NCBI RefSeq assembly: GCF_001908375.1
Contig: NZ_CP017241.1
Span: forward strand, 3,861,501-3,925,500
Reading direction: 5' to 3'
DNA from: Rhizobium etli 8C-3
Lineage (GTDB): Bacteria > Pseudomonadota > Alphaproteobacteria > Rhizobiales > Rhizobiaceae
DNA: 64,000 nucleotides
The notes under the pieces were generated by a model, which searched no databases, was not told the DNA's origin, and was given only the letters and a program-made list of their open reading frames with translations. Shown one piece after another: positions 19,110 to 29,232 of this stretch. The position numbers and the translations under genes were made by a program. How positions within the stretch are numbered: position 1 is the first letter of the stretch; every line of letters starts with the position of its first letter.

Positions 19110-20639
19110 TCAGGCGAAAGACTTCGCGAAGGTATCGAGGACAGCCACAAGCTTGCCCCTGGTATCGTCGCTGATTGCCTTTTCCGTGCGGATCGTGTCG
19201 AGGATGGCCGAGCCTTCCGAGCGCATGTACGAGAGCAATGCCTGCTCGAACTTGCCGATCTGTGCGACAGTGATCTTGTCCAGGTAGCCATTGACACCTG
19301 CGAAGATGACCGCGACTTGCTCTTCCACCTTCAGCGGCGAGAACTGCGGCTGCTTCAGGAGCTCGGTGAGGCGGGCACCGCGGTTCAGCAGGCGCTGCGT
19401 CGCAGCATCAAGGTCAGAACCGAACTGGGCGAAGGCGGCCATTTCGCGATACTGGGCAAGCTCACCCTTGATCGAGCCTGCAACCTGCTTCATCGCCTTG
19501 ATCTGCGCGGCCGATCCGACGCGCGAAACCGACAGGCCGACGTTAACAGCCGGGCGGATGCCCTGATAGAACAGGTCGGTTTCGAGGAAGATCTGGCCGT
19601 CGGTGATCGAGATCACGTTGGTCGGAATGAAGGCCGAAACGTCGTTGCCCTGCGTTTCAATGACCGGCAGAGCGGTCAGCGAACCGGCGCCCATTGCGTC
19701 GCTCATCTTTGCAGCACGCTCGAGGAGACGCGAATGCAGGTAGAAGACGTCGCCCGGATATGCTTCGCGGCCCGGCGGGCGGCGCAGCAGCAGCGACATC
19801 TGACGATAGGCAACAGCCTGCTTGGACAGGTCGTCGTAACCGATCAGCGCATGCTGGCCGTTGTCGCGGAAATATTCGCCCATGGCGCAGCCGGCAAATG
19901 GAGCCAGGAACTGCATCGGAGCGGGATCGGAAGCCGTCGCGGCGACGATGATCGAATACTTCAGGGCGCCACGTTCTTCGAGAACCTTGACGAACTGCGC
20001 AACCGTAGAACGCTTCTGGCCGACAGCGACGTAGACGCAGAAAAGCTTTTCAGCTTCCGGGCCGGCGTCGTGAATGGCCTTCTGGTTCAGGATCGTGTCG
20101 AGAAGGATCGCGGTCTTGCCGGTCTGGCGGTCGCCGATGACAAGCTCGCGCTGGCCGCGGCCGACTGGGATGAGAGCATCGATAGCCTTGAGACCAGTCG
20201 ACATCGGCTCATGGACCGACTTGCGCGGGATGATGCCGGGAGCCTTGATGTCGACACGCGCACGGCGCGTCGCGTTGATCGGGCCCTTGCCGTCGATCGG
20301 ATTGCCGAGAGCATCAACGACGCGGCCGAGCAGCTCCGGACCAACCGGAACGTCAACGATGGCGCCGGTCCGCTTGACGGTGTCGCCTTCCTTGATGTCG
20401 CGGTCGGAGCCGAAGATAACGACACCGACGTTATCGGACTCAAGGTTCAGCGCCATGCCGCGGATGCCGCCGGGGAACTCGACCATTTCACCGGCCTGGA
20501 CGTTGTCCAGACCGTAAACGCGAGCAATACCGTCACCGACAGAAAGCACCTGGCCGACTTCCGAGACTTCCGCCTCTTTGCCGAAATTTTTAATTTGATC
20601 TTTGAGAATTGCGGAAATTTCCGCGGCGCGGATATCCAT
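19110..20639 (-). CDS. atpA: F1 ATP synthase alpha subunit
   Basis: The non-catalytic nucleotide-binding subunit has 509 residues, the normal length. It contains the P-loop [19 protein letters not shown] near residue 170, the early segment [16 protein letters not shown] and the signature [17 protein letters not shown] near 360. The ATG shares one base with the atpH stop (TGATG). Gene order H-A-G-D-C is the alphaproteobacterial arrangement, with the Fo genes located elsewhere. Confidence 0.97.
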   Translation of the reverse strand: MDIRAAEISAILKDQIKNFGKEAEVSEVGQVLSVGDGIARVYGLDNVQAGEMVEFPGGIRGMALNLESDNVGVVIFGSDRDIKEGDTVKRTGAIVDVPVGPELLGRVVDALGNPIDGKGPINATRRARVDIKAPGIIPRKSVHEPMSTGLKAIDALIPVGRGQRELVIGDRQTGKTAILLDTILNQKAIHDAGPEAEKLFCVYVAVGQKRSTVAQFVKVLEERGALKYSIIVAATASDPAPMQFLAPFAGCAMGEYFRDNGQHALIGYDDLSKQAVAYRQMSLLLRRPPGREAYPGDVFYLHSRLLERAAKMSDAMGAGSLTALPVIETQGNDVSAFIPTNVISITDGQIFLETDLFYQGIRPAVNVGLSVSRVGSAAQIKAMKQVAGSIKGELAQYREMAAFAQFGSDLDAATQRLLNRGARLTELLKQPQFSPLKVEEQVAVIFAGVNGYLDKITVAQIGKFEQALLSYMRSEGSAILDTIRTEKAISDDTRGKLVAVLDTFAKSFA

Positions 20640-21205
20640 CAGCCAACCTCTTTCAATGCAAGCTTGAGGGTAGAAAGTTTGGTACGAAGCGACGTATCAA
20701 TCTGACGGGACCCGACCTTCACGACCAGACCACCAAGAATTGACGGATCAACCGTGACGGCAATCGCCACGTCTTTGCCGGTGACGCCCTTCAGCGCCGC
20801 CTTCAATTCGGATTCCTGCGCTGCGGTCAGCGCATGGGCCGAGGTGACCTCGGCAGAAATTTCGCCACGCTGGCGAGCAGCGATGATGCGGAAGGCCTTG
20901 ATCATGCCCGGAAGGGCAAAGAGGCGGCGGTTACGCGCCACAACCTTCAGAAAATTGGCAAAGAAGCTGCTGATGCCGGCCTTCTCGCTGATTGCAGCGA
21001 CCGCCTTGAGCTGATCGTCTGCGGAGAATACCGGGCTTGCAACGAAGCGCTTCAGGTCGTCGCTCTCGTCCAGCATCGCCTGGAAACGATTGAGATCTGC
21101 AGTGACGCTCTCGACGGCGCCTTCTTCAAGAGCCAGTTCGAACAGCGAGGACGCATATCGTTCTGCAACACCAGAAGCAAGCTGGGACGTGTCTGCCACG
21201 GGCAC
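20639..21205 (-). CDS. atpH: F1 ATP synthase delta subunit
   Basis: The 188-residue protein begins with the [18 protein letters not shown] helix and has the C-terminal family motif [21 protein letters not shown]. Delta links the F1 head to the peripheral stalk. The start is taken as GTG at 21205, with AGGGA seven bases upstream; the frame runs on beyond it through about 660 bases antisense or anti-frame to another gene, with no family match. A possible promoter, TTGCGA-N17-TAGACG on the minus strand at 21331-21359, precedes it but is weakly supported. This is the first gene of the operon. Confidence 0.93.
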   Translation of the reverse strand: MPVADTSQLASGVAERYASSLFELALEEGAVESVTADLNRFQAMLDESDDLKRFVASPVFSADDQLKAVAAISEKAGISSFFANFLKVVARNRRLFALPGMIKAFRIIAARQRGEISAEVTSAHALTAAQESELKAALKGVTGKDVAIAVTVDPSILGGLVVKVGSRQIDTSLRTKLSTLKLALKEVG

Positions 21206-21458
21206 AAATTTCCCTGATTTCAACTCAAGATTCCGGCTTTGGCGGGCGCCTGACCTATGCTCTTGAATTCGTTTTGATTTCCCCCAGAAATCGCAAGAGA
21301 AGCCTCTTGCTTCTTCCGAAATTCGGGGTCCGTCTAACATAGGATGTCGGGACTCGCAACACGCGTAATGCCCGAATATGCCTTTCGAATGCTTTTCTAT
21401 CAGCAAAATCGTGAAATGCCGCAAAGCCCGGCGGGCGAGCGGCTCGCGGCATTTGAAC

Positions 21459-21848
21459 CTAAGTTGCGAAGAAGCCCAAGGAATAGGCGAGCGGGAGCGC
21501 CGCGAGAACGATCTGCACAACCAGAAGTAAATAGTTGAGAACTGTGCTCCCCTTATCGGAAAGGAGCGAGACGATCCGGGCGAAAGCCGCCATCGCAAAT
21601 GCCGCCCCGAGCGCCATGTAGATGAAATCCTGTGCCAGCATGATCGCAGCCAATCCGAATCCGAGATAGAAACCGCCGACGGCGCGCTGCTCGGCAAAAC
21701 CGTCACGGCGCTCTCCACGCGGCTGAAGGCCGAAGAGCTGCATTGCATATCCAGGCGCGAACATGATGACGAGACCTGCAAGAGCCGTGAACGCCGCCGA
21801 GCAGAATGCGAGCTGTTCGGCAAAGGTCTCGGGAAAATAAAACTCCAT
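21459..21848 (-). CDS. Four-helix membrane protein, DUF4345-like
   Basis: The 129-residue protein is mostly hydrophobic, with four probable membrane helices: residues about 12-35, 55-72, 75-95 and 103-126. The pattern with GFAEQRAVGGFYLGFGL in the second helix resembles small membrane proteins of the DUF4345 type, but I cannot be sure of the family. No catalytic residue is evident. It lies between priA and the atp operon on the same strand and gives no functional clue. Confidence 0.72.
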   Translation of the reverse strand: MEFYFPETFAEQLAFCSAAFTALAGLVIMFAPGYAMQLFGLQPRGERRDGFAEQRAVGGFYLGFGLAAIMLAQDFIYMALGAAFAMAAFARIVSLLSDKGSTVLNYLLLVVQIVLAALPLAYSLGFFAT

Positions 21849-21929
21849 GGATCACCCCAAATCACGCTGCGAATGCCTGCCCCTTATGGCATGATTGCGC
21901 CGGGTGGAAAACGGCTGTCAGTCGCCGAT

Positions 21930-24146
21930 CTACAGGAAGCTTTGCGGGTCGATATCGAGCTGGACGTGCACCGAGCCACGCTCTTTCGGCGCCTGCGCGA
22001 GCATTGTGCGCAGAAATGCCTGCATGTCGGAACTCCGCCGTCCGTGTACCAGGAGCCGGAAGCGGTAGCGGCCGCGCACCAGCGCCAGCGGCGCTTCGGC
22101 GGGGCCGAGAATGGAAATGCCGGACACCTGCGGCGCCGAGCTGCGCATGCTGCGGGCATGGTTTTCTGCGTCATGGCGCGTTTCGGCCGACACGATAATC
22201 GAGGCAAGGCGTCCGAAAGGCGGCAAGCTTGCCCGCTCTCGCTCGGCGATTTCCCGCTCGTAGAACGCGCTCGCGTCGCCTGAAACGATCGCCTGCATGA
22301 CGGGATGCTGCGGCTGGTAAGTCTGCAGCAGGCCATGGCTCTTCAGACCCGTTCGCCCTGCGCGGCCCGTCACCTGCGAAAGAAGCTGGAATGTTCTTTC
22401 CGCCGCGCGCGGATCGCCGTTGGCCAGTCCCAGATCCGCATCGACGATGCCGACCAGGGTCATCAACGGAAAGTTATGCCCCTTGGCGACAAGCTGCGTG
22501 CCGATGACGATATCCGCTTGGCCCTTGGCGATCGCCTCGAGTTCCAGCCGCAGGCGTTTGACGCCGCCCGTAATGTCCGAGGACAGCACGATCGTCCGCG
22601 CATCGGGGAAATGACGCTCAACTTCTTCCGCGATGCGCTCGACCCCCGGCCCGCAGGCAACGAGGTGATCGAGCGTTCCGCATTCCGGACAGGCCTCCGG
22701 CGTGCGCTGCGAATGGCCGCATTGATGGCACTGCAGCTGGCTGCGGAAACGGTGCTCGACGAGCCAGCTCGAACATTGCGGGCACTGGAAGCGGTGGCCG
22801 CACACACGGCAGAGCGTCAGGGGTGCGTAGCCGCGGCGATTGAGGAAGAGCAGCGCCTGCTCGCCCTTTTCGACCGTCTTGCCGATCGCCCGGATCAGGA
22901 CCGGCGAGAGAAACCCGTCCCTTTTCGGCGCGTGCCGGCGCATATCGACGAGATGCAGATCGGGCAGCGCCGCGTCACCGAAGCGTGTCGGCAGATGGAT
23001 GGTGCTGTAGCGTCCGTTTTGACCGTTCACCTGGCTTTCGACGGAGGGCGTTGCCGACACGAGAACAACCGGGAAATTGCCGATGCGCCCACGGACGACT
23101 GCCATGTCGCGGGCATTGTAGTAGACGCGGTCTTCCTGCTTGTAGGCAGGGTCGTGCTCCTCATCGATAATGATGAGTCCCAGGTCTTCGAACGGCAGAA
23201 ACAATGCCGAGCGGGCGCCGGCGACAACGCGAACCTCGCCCGTCACCGCCTGCCGCCAGACTTTCTCGCGCATGCGCGGCGCAAGATCGGAATGCCATTC
23301 GGCCGGCTTTGCGCCGAACCGGTCCTGAAAGCGTTCCAGGAAGCTTGCGGTGAGTGCGATCTCAGGCAGGAGGATCAGCACCTGCTTGCCGCGGCGTATG
23401 GTCTCGGCGATCGCCTCGAAATAGACCTCGGTCTTGCCTGATCCCGTCACGCCATCGATGAGAGAAACGGAAAACTCACCTTTTCTGACTTCGCTCAAGA
23501 TCCCTTCGGCGGCATCCTTCTGCGGCCCCTGCAGGCGCGAAGACGCAAAATCCGGATCGGGTTTTGCCACGACCGGGGGCGGAGGCAGGAAAATGGTCTC
23601 GAAAAGCCCCTGGCTGATGAGGCCATCGACAACGCTCGTGGAAACGCCGGCGGCATGTGCAAGTCCGGTCCGTGTCCACGAGACACCGTCCGATGCCGTG
23701 TCGAGCACGCGCGCGCGGGCGGGCGTCATCCGCACCGGCTCGCCGCCGATGAAGCGCAATCCTTCCGCCATCGGCTCCGGTTCGAAGGCATTCGGTGCAC
23801 GAAGCGCCATGCGGGCAACAAGACCGGGCGGCGATAGCGTGTAGGCAGCCACCCAGTCGATGAACTCCCGCATTTCCTTGGAAAGCGGTGGACAATCGAA
23901 GACATGGGTGATCGGTCGTAGCTTCTTCGGATCGACCCCATCTTCACCGCCGTCCCAAACAACGCCGATCACCTGTCTGGGGCCGAGCGGCACCTGGACG
24001 ATCGAACCGGGCTCGACGGCCGTGCCATCCGGCACGCAATAGGAATAGGGTTTCGGTGCAGGCATGGGCACAAGAACCGGAACCGTGCGGGTTCCGGCCG
24101 GTGCCTCGAATAACGCGCCAAAGAGATCGGACGAATCTGTGCTCAT
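21930..24146 (-). CDS. priA: Primosomal protein N' (replication restart helicase PriA)
   Basis: The 738-residue helicase restarts stalled replication forks. The N-terminal DNA-binding domain has VLVPMPAPKPYSYCVPDG. The helicase core shows GVTGSGKTEVYFEAI (Walker A), IIIDEEHDPAYKQ (DEEH box) and LFLNRRGYAPLTLCRVCGH. A zinc region follows with paired cysteines: CRVCGHRFQCPQC, CHQCGHS and CPECG. Motif VI is in LLSQVTGRAGRTG. The protein is cytosolic. The ATG at 24146 is close to the typical N-terminus and no start further upstream is convincing. Confidence 0.96.
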   Translation of the reverse strand: MSTDSSDLFGALFEAPAGTRTVPVLVPMPAPKPYSYCVPDGTAVEPGSIVQVPLGPRQVIGVVWDGGEDGVDPKKLRPITHVFDCPPLSKEMREFIDWVAAYTLSPPGLVARMALRAPNAFEPEPMAEGLRFIGGEPVRMTPARARVLDTASDGVSWTRTGLAHAAGVSTSVVDGLISQGLFETIFLPPPPVVAKPDPDFASSRLQGPQKDAAEGILSEVRKGEFSVSLIDGVTGSGKTEVYFEAIAETIRRGKQVLILLPEIALTASFLERFQDRFGAKPAEWHSDLAPRMREKVWRQAVTGEVRVVAGARSALFLPFEDLGLIIIDEEHDPAYKQEDRVYYNARDMAVVRGRIGNFPVVLVSATPSVESQVNGQNGRYSTIHLPTRFGDAALPDLHLVDMRRHAPKRDGFLSPVLIRAIGKTVEKGEQALLFLNRRGYAPLTLCRVCGHRFQCPQCSSWLVEHRFRSQLQCHQCGHSQRTPEACPECGTLDHLVACGPGVERIAEEVERHFPDARTIVLSSDITGGVKRLRLELEAIAKGQADIVIGTQLVAKGHNFPLMTLVGIVDADLGLANGDPRAAERTFQLLSQVTGRAGRTGLKSHGLLQTYQPQHPVMQAIVSGDASAFYEREIAERERASLPPFGRLASIIVSAETRHDAENHARSMRSSAPQVSGISILGPAEAPLALVRGRYRFRLLVHGRRSSDMQAFLRTMLAQAPKERGSVHVQLDIDPQSFL

Positions 24147-24387
24147 CGGGCGTGACCATGCCCGCTATGAAGCAAAAAGAAAACCTGCGAGAACATCGAC
24201 TACTCGTCCTCATCGATGACGCCGGCCAACCCCTTCGCCTCGATCCGTGTTCGTCGTCCTGTCGCACCCCGGATCGCTCCTTGGCAGCGGCGGCAGGAAG
24301 CTCTTCGGCACCATCGGCTTTGCGACGCCGTTTTCGCCGGCGAAAAGACTGATGCCCGAAAGATGCATTCTGATCGATCGCAGCGAT
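24147..24387. other. Intergenic region between the acyltransferase gene and priA
   Basis: The gap between the flanking genes runs from 24147 to 24442 (296 bases). Frames are open on both strands, but no product is recognisable. The best minus-strand candidate runs from ATG 24368 to a stop at 24210 (52 residues, MHLSGISLFAGENG...), with no strong ribosome site. It could be a small gene, a decayed gene or chance in GC-rich DNA. Confidence 0.3.
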
Positions 24388-24442
24388 CTTTCGTTCTAGG
24401 CGAACATCGAGCGAAAAACATGTCTCGCTTTAACCTGCCCGC

Positions 24443-25390
24443 TCAACGAAATGAATGGGCCGCCACCATCTCGGGCGCGGGCGGCTGCATCAGCGGCAGG
24501 AACCGTGCATCGCTGTCGGCACGCAGATCATGTACCGTGTGTCTTTCGAGCGCCTTTGTCACTTCGTTTATGTCTCCGTCCAGATGCCCGACTGGAACGA
24601 GATTGCCGATGATGAAATCAAAACGATCGCCGCGCTTGTTGAGAAGTTCGTGAAACACCGTCATGTCGCGCAGTTCGGTCGACCACTTTGCAAACCAGTA
24701 GAAGAGACCGGAATTGCGCGCGGTCATGTGCACTGGCAGGATCGGCAGATTGTATTTGCGGGCAAGGCCGACGGCAGAGTTTTTCCACGGCCTTTCATTC
24801 AGCCGGCCGTTCGCCCAGTAGGCGATGCGGCCCGAGGGAAACAATACAGTTGCCTTTCCTTCCTTCACGGCGTGGTTCGTGAGCTGCAGCGTCTCACGGG
24901 TCTTGAGTTTGGTCTTATACTCGTCCCGCCATTCCACGGGGATCACCATTTCGGCAAAACGCGGATTGACACGTACCGCGTCGCGGTTGGCAAAGAACAT
25001 CATGTCCGGGCGGCGGTTCTTCAGGAGGTCGAAGACTGCCACACCGTCGGCAATGCCGGTTGGATGATTGCTGACGAGAATGAAGCCCCCCGAAGCAGGT
25101 ATACGCTCGGCATTTCGAACCGCGATATCCAGCATCAGCAGGTTGCTCATATATTCGAAGCACTGGAAGCCAGGCATGTTCGCTACGTCGTTGGCGAACT
25201 GAAGTGCCCTGTTATAGCGCAAAAGGGCATAGAGAAAGGGCCGCATCACCGGCCAAAGCGGGTGGCGGACGATGCGCTGGCCGCGCTCGGCGATCAGAGT
25301 ATCAACGATGTGTCCGGGGTTGCCGTGGGAGACCAGAGCGATCGCTTCCGCGAGCTGTCCGAGAGCCGTCGTGGATTGGCGCCGTGCCAT
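24443..25390 (-). CDS. Lysophospholipid acyltransferase family protein (PlsC-like)
   Basis: The 315-residue protein has PlsC-family features: FILVSNHPTGIADG with the catalytic His near residue 109, and ATVLFPSGRIAYW further on, followed by GLARKYNLPILPVHM. The spacing between His and Asp is five residues, not the textbook four of NHX4D, as also seen in some other bacterial members. The family acylates lysophospholipids or similar acceptors at the inner membrane, here perhaps phosphatidic acid or ornithine lipid synthesis; the substrate is unknown. The ATG at 25390 has an AGGA site; a GTG 24 bases upstream is the alternative. Confidence 0.85.
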   Translation of the reverse strand: MARRQSTTALGQLAEAIALVSHGNPGHIVDTLIAERGQRIVRHPLWPVMRPFLYALLRYNRALQFANDVANMPGFQCFEYMSNLLMLDIAVRNAERIPASGGFILVSNHPTGIADGVAVFDLLKNRRPDMMFFANRDAVRVNPRFAEMVIPVEWRDEYKTKLKTRETLQLTNHAVKEGKATVLFPSGRIAYWANGRLNERPWKNSAVGLARKYNLPILPVHMTARNSGLFYWFAKWSTELRDMTVFHELLNKRGDRFDFIIGNLVPVGHLDGDINEVTKALERHTVHDLRADSDARFLPLMQPPAPEMVAAHSFR

Positions 25391-25531
25391 GCAAAGTCCT
25401 GTTTCGTTCGGCACAGCTATCGCAACCTAATATGATGGAAGCATGACAAGAGCTTGGCCGATATTAGCAATTCCCTAACGGTCTCTCCTTCAAACTTGGC
25501 AAAGGCAAGAACAAAATCAAGGCCCGCGCCA

Positions 25532-26467
25532 GTGACCGAACTGCTGATTATCGCCGACCCGCGCCTGATGGCGGAACGCAGCGCCTGGCTGGAAAGTCTC
25601 GAGCGCGAGCGGCGCTTATCGGAACACACGCTCGACGCCTACGAGCGCGACAGCCGCCAGTTCCTCACCTTCCTGACGGGCCACATAGGCGGCCCGGCGA
25701 CGTTGAAGGACATTGAATCTCTTCGTCCGGCCGATTTCCGCGGCTTCCTGGCCGCCCGCCGGAAAGAAGGTTCGGGGGCGCGATCGCTTGGCCGCAATCT
25801 GGCCGGTCTTCGGTCGCTGCTGCGATATCTGGAAAAAAAAGGGCTGGTGAACGCCGCAGCAGCAGGAGCCGTTCGCTCGCCGAAACAGCCGAAATCGCTG
25901 CCGAAACCGCTCTCCGACAAGCAGGCGATCACTGTCGCAAGCAACGAGGCACAGCTTCACGAGGAGCCATGGATCGCTGCGCGCGATGCCGCCGTTTTCA
26001 CGCTCCTCTATGGCTGCGGGCTTCGCATTGCCGAGGCACTTGACCTGACTGCGGACAGCTTGCATGCAGGCGCCACGGCACTGCGCATCACCGGCAAGGG
26101 CAACAAGACGCGCCTGGTTCCGCTGCTGCCCATCGTTCTTGAAGCCATTGAGAAATACCGCTCCCTGTGCCCGTACCATCTGGAGAAAGGAGAACCGCTC
26201 TTCCGCGGCGCTCGCGGCGGCAAGCTCCAGACCGGGATCATCCAGCGCACGATGCAGCGGATGCGCGGCGCCTTCGGATTGCCGGAAACGGCAACACCGC
26301 ATGCACTGCGGCATTCTTTTGCAACGCATCTTTTGGCTGGCGGCGGCGATCTGAGGACGATCCAGGAACTGCTCGGTCACGCAAGCCTGTCCACGACCCA
26401 GGTCTATACCGGCGTTGATTCATCGCGTCTGCTGGAAGTCTACGATCGAGCCCATCCGAGAGCGTAA
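25532..26467 (+). CDS. xerC: Tyrosine recombinase XerC
   Basis: The 311-residue protein has the N-terminal core-binding SAM-like domain (WLESLERERRLSEHTLDAYE) and the catalytic domain with all expected residues: Arg165 (GCGLRIAEAL), Lys189 (GKGNKTR), His257 and Arg260 (PHALRHSFATH), His283 (LGHASLSTTQ) and Tyr292. It resolves chromosome dimers at dif with XerD and FtsK. Length and sequence suggest the housekeeping enzyme, not an integrase. The start is uncertain: GTG 25532 begins close to the conserved region, but the frame is open back to TTG 25454. XerC is favoured over XerD on overall pattern. Confidence 0.9.
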   Translation: MTELLIIADPRLMAERSAWLESLERERRLSEHTLDAYERDSRQFLTFLTGHIGGPATLKDIESLRPADFRGFLAARRKEGSGARSLGRNLAGLRSLLRYLEKKGLVNAAAAGAVRSPKQPKSLPKPLSDKQAITVASNEAQLHEEPWIAARDAAVFTLLYGCGLRIAEALDLTADSLHAGATALRITGKGNKTRLVPLLPIVLEAIEKYRSLCPYHLEKGEPLFRGARGGKLQTGIIQRTMQRMRGAFGLPETATPHALRHSFATHLLAGGGDLRTIQELLGHASLSTTQVYTGVDSSRLLEVYDRAHPRA

Positions 26468-26553
26468 TCCTTTGTTAACGTATTCTCTTAAGGCAATATG
26501 CGCATGCAGGGCGTAGAGCATGGGCTCTCATCCATCGTGAGCGGAACACCATC

Positions 26554-27630
26554 ATGACGATCACCATCGGCCACCGCAGTCTTGGCATTGCGACAGCGGG
26601 CAACATGTTGCTCTGGCTGATTGCGGCCTTCCATATGTTGCTTGCCGCCGCGCTTCTCGCGATGCTCCTTGCGGTGTCTTCGGCCCAGGCTGCCGACGAT
26701 ACCTGCACCGGCAAAAACCTGATGAGCGAGCTACAGCAGAACGATCCTGCGCGCTATGCAGAGGTCGTCAAGGAAGCGGATGCGACGCCGAACGGCAAAG
26801 GCATCTTCTGGAAGATCGAAAAGCCCGGCCTGAAGCCTTCATGGCTGCTTGGCAGCATGCATGTTACTGATCCGCGCGTGCTGAACCTGCCGCTCTACGC
26901 CCGGGCCGCTCGTGATGGCGCCGATACGATCGTCATCGAATCCGATGAAATCCTGAGCCAGAAGAAGGCGGCCGCCGCGCTCCTCGCCCGCCCGGATCTC
27001 ACCATGTTCACCGATGGGACGACGATCGAGAAACTTCTGTCACGCGATGATTACGCCCGTCTCGGTGCCGGCCTGAAGCGACGCGGCATTCCGCTGTCGG
27101 CCGTTTCGCGCATGCGCCCCTGGATGATTGCAAGCGCAGTGGCGCTCCCCGCCTGCGAAATTTCCCGCAAGGCGAAGGGTATCCCCTTCCTCGATCAGAA
27201 GATCGCAGCCGACGCAGCCGCCGAAGGCAAGCAGGTGCGCGGGCTCGAGACGCTTGCCGAACAACTGCAGGCAATGGCCGAACTTCCGGTGGAATTCCAT
27301 CTGAAATCCCTGATCGAGACGCTGGAGCTCGGCTCCAAGATGAACGACGTCGTGGAAACGATGACCGATCTCTACCTCTCAGGCGACATCGGCATGACCA
27401 TACCGATGCTGAAAACAGTGTCGCCGGACGGCAAGGACGAGAAGAGCGACTACGCCAGCTTCGAGCAGCGTATCATCCTCGACCGCAACAAGACGATGGC
27501 CGAGCGTGCAGCTCCGATTCTGGCCGGCGGCGATGTCTTCATGGCCGTCGGCGCCCTGCATCTGCCGGGCGAAGTCGGCATCATCGAACTTCTGCGCAAA
27601 CAAGGCTTCACCGTCACGAAAGTGAATTGA
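26554..27630 (+). CDS. TraB/GumN family protein, exported
   Basis: The 358-residue protein carries an N-terminal hydrophobic stretch (about residues 18-46, ending in AVSSAQAADDTC), consistent with a signal peptide or lipoprotein-like leader. Then comes the TraB/GumN domain: the first GSMHVTDPR motif near residue 100, an ESDE segment, and a final FMAVGALHLPGEVGIIELLRKQG. Conserved GxxH motifs at both ends are typical; members (YbaP, TIKI) are proposed metalloproteases. It therefore probably acts in the periplasm. GTTAACG lies in the upstream region, but there is no full CtrA-type site. Confidence 0.88.
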   Translation: MTITIGHRSLGIATAGNMLLWLIAAFHMLLAAALLAMLLAVSSAQAADDTCTGKNLMSELQQNDPARYAEVVKEADATPNGKGIFWKIEKPGLKPSWLLGSMHVTDPRVLNLPLYARAARDGADTIVIESDEILSQKKAAAALLARPDLTMFTDGTTIEKLLSRDDYARLGAGLKRRGIPLSAVSRMRPWMIASAVALPACEISRKAKGIPFLDQKIAADAAAEGKQVRGLETLAEQLQAMAELPVEFHLKSLIETLELGSKMNDVVETMTDLYLSGDIGMTIPMLKTVSPDGKDEKSDYASFEQRIILDRNKTMAERAAPILAGGDVFMAVGALHLPGEVGIIELLRKQGFTVTKVN

Positions 27631-27801
27631 TGCTGCTCGCAAGGCGCGGCTACATCCTGGATTTCCAGTTTTGTTCGGCCCCCCGTGGCCGCAGGACCGA
27701 AGCAACGACGTGACCGCCTTCAGTCCAGAAAGGCGAAGACGCTTGCTCGAGACCCGTTCAAAATAGCCGCGATCCTTGCGAACCGCGGCTGCGAGCTTCG
27801 T

Positions 27802-29208
27802 TTACATATGGATCGGCTTGGCGAAGGCAGCGAGCGCCGCTTCCTTCACGGCTTCCGACATTGTCGGATGCGCGTGGCAGGTACGGCCGAGATCCTCGGC
27901 AGAACCGCCGAATTCCATGAGAACGGCAATCTCGTGGATCATCTCGCCGGCACCGAAGCCGACGATATGTCCGCCGAGAACCCGGTCCGTCGCCTTGTCC
28001 GAAAGGATCTTTACGAAGCCGTCGGTCGCGAGCATCGCGCGGGCGCGGCCGTTTGCCGTGAACGGGAACTTGCCAGCCTTATAGGCAATGCCTGCAGCCT
28101 TCAGCTCTTCCTCGGTTTTGCCGACGGAAGCGACTTCGGGCTGTGTATAGACGACGCTCGGGATGACGTCGTAGTTCACATGACCGGCCTGGCCGGCAAG
28201 GATTTCGGCGAGCGCTACGCCTTCGTCTTCCGCCTTGTGCGCCAGCATAGGACCCTTCACGACGTCGCCGATTGCATAAATGCCGGCGATATTGGTCTTG
28301 AAATGTCCGTCGATCTCGACGCGGCCGCGATTGTCGAGCTTGACACCGGCCTCTTCAAGGCCGAGGCCTGCCGTATAGGGCAAGCGGCCAGTGGCGATGA
28401 GAACGACTTCCGCTTCGAGCGTCACCTTGTCGCCGCCCTTGACCGGTTCGAAGGTCACCCTGGCACCCGTGCCGGCCTTCTCGACGCCGACGACCTTGGC
28501 GCCGAGATTGAATTCGATGTCCTGCTTGACGAGCATGCGCTGGAACTGCTTGGCTACATCGCCATCCATACCGCCGAGGATCGTATCGAGATATTCGACG
28601 ACGGTCACCTTCGCACCGAGGCGCGACCAGACAGAGCCGAGTTCGAGACCGATGACGCCGCCACCGACGACGATCATCGTTTCCGGCACCTTCTCCAGTG
28701 CGATACCGCCGGTCGAGGAGATGATCACTTTTTCATCGAAGTCGACCTCAACACCCGGGATGCCGGCAACATCGGAGCCCGTGGCTATCACGATGTTCTT
28801 GCCTTCGATCTCCTGCACCTTGCCATCTCCGGCGGTCACTGAAACTTTCCCGGCGGAAACGATCTTGCCGGAGCCTTGGAAGGCATCGATCTTGTTCTTC
28901 TTGAAGAGGAAGGCCACGCCGTCGACATTCGACTTCACCGTCGCATCCTTGTGCGCCAGCATCTTTTCGAGATTAAGTTTCGGAGCCGGTATTTCGATCC
29001 CGAGCGCATCCATGCCGTGACCGGCATGATGGAACATTTCGGAAGCATGCAGCAACGCCTTGGAGGGAATGCAGCCGACATTAAGGCAGGTGCCGCCGAA
29101 GGTCGCGCGCTTTTCGACGACCGCAACCTTGAGGCCGAGCTGGGCCGCCTTAATTGCAGCGACATAGCCGCCGGGGCCGGTTCCGATAATGATCACATCA
29201 TAGGACAT
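27802..29208 (-). CDS. lpdA: Dihydrolipoyl dehydrogenase (E3)
   Basis: The 468-residue FAD enzyme reoxidises dihydrolipoyl groups with NAD+ in 2-oxoacid dehydrogenase complexes. It has the FAD motif IIGTGPGGYVAAIKAAQLG, the redox disulfide in GGTCLNVGCIPSKALLH, the NAD motif VGGGVIGLELGSVW and the C-terminal CHAHPTMSEAVKEAALAA interface with the catalytic His. As it closes the sucAB cluster, it probably serves 2-oxoglutarate dehydrogenase. It lies 24 bases after the LysE gene on the same strand. Confidence 0.96.
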   Translation of the reverse strand: MSYDVIIIGTGPGGYVAAIKAAQLGLKVAVVEKRATFGGTCLNVGCIPSKALLHASEMFHHAGHGMDALGIEIPAPKLNLEKMLAHKDATVKSNVDGVAFLFKKNKIDAFQGSGKIVSAGKVSVTAGDGKVQEIEGKNIVIATGSDVAGIPGVEVDFDEKVIISSTGGIALEKVPETMIVVGGGVIGLELGSVWSRLGAKVTVVEYLDTILGGMDGDVAKQFQRMLVKQDIEFNLGAKVVGVEKAGTGARVTFEPVKGGDKVTLEAEVVLIATGRLPYTAGLGLEEAGVKLDNRGRVEIDGHFKTNIAGIYAIGDVVKGPMLAHKAEDEGVALAEILAGQAGHVNYDVIPSVVYTQPEVASVGKTEEELKAAGIAYKAGKFPFTANGRARAMLATDGFVKILSDKATDRVLGGHIVGFGAGEMIHEIAVLMEFGGSAEDLGRTCHAHPTMSEAVKEAALAAFAKPIHM

Positions 29209-29232
29209 TGTTTTTTCCTTTGCTTTAATCGT

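Noticed and set aside
24210..24368. Minus-strand 52-codon frame between priA and the acyltransferase gene
   Set aside because: No ribosome site or known family, and competing open frames exist on both strands. Left as an uncertain intergenic candidate.
26468..26553. CtrA-type site before the TraB/GumN gene
   Set aside because: The two TTAA elements are separated by nine bases instead of seven.
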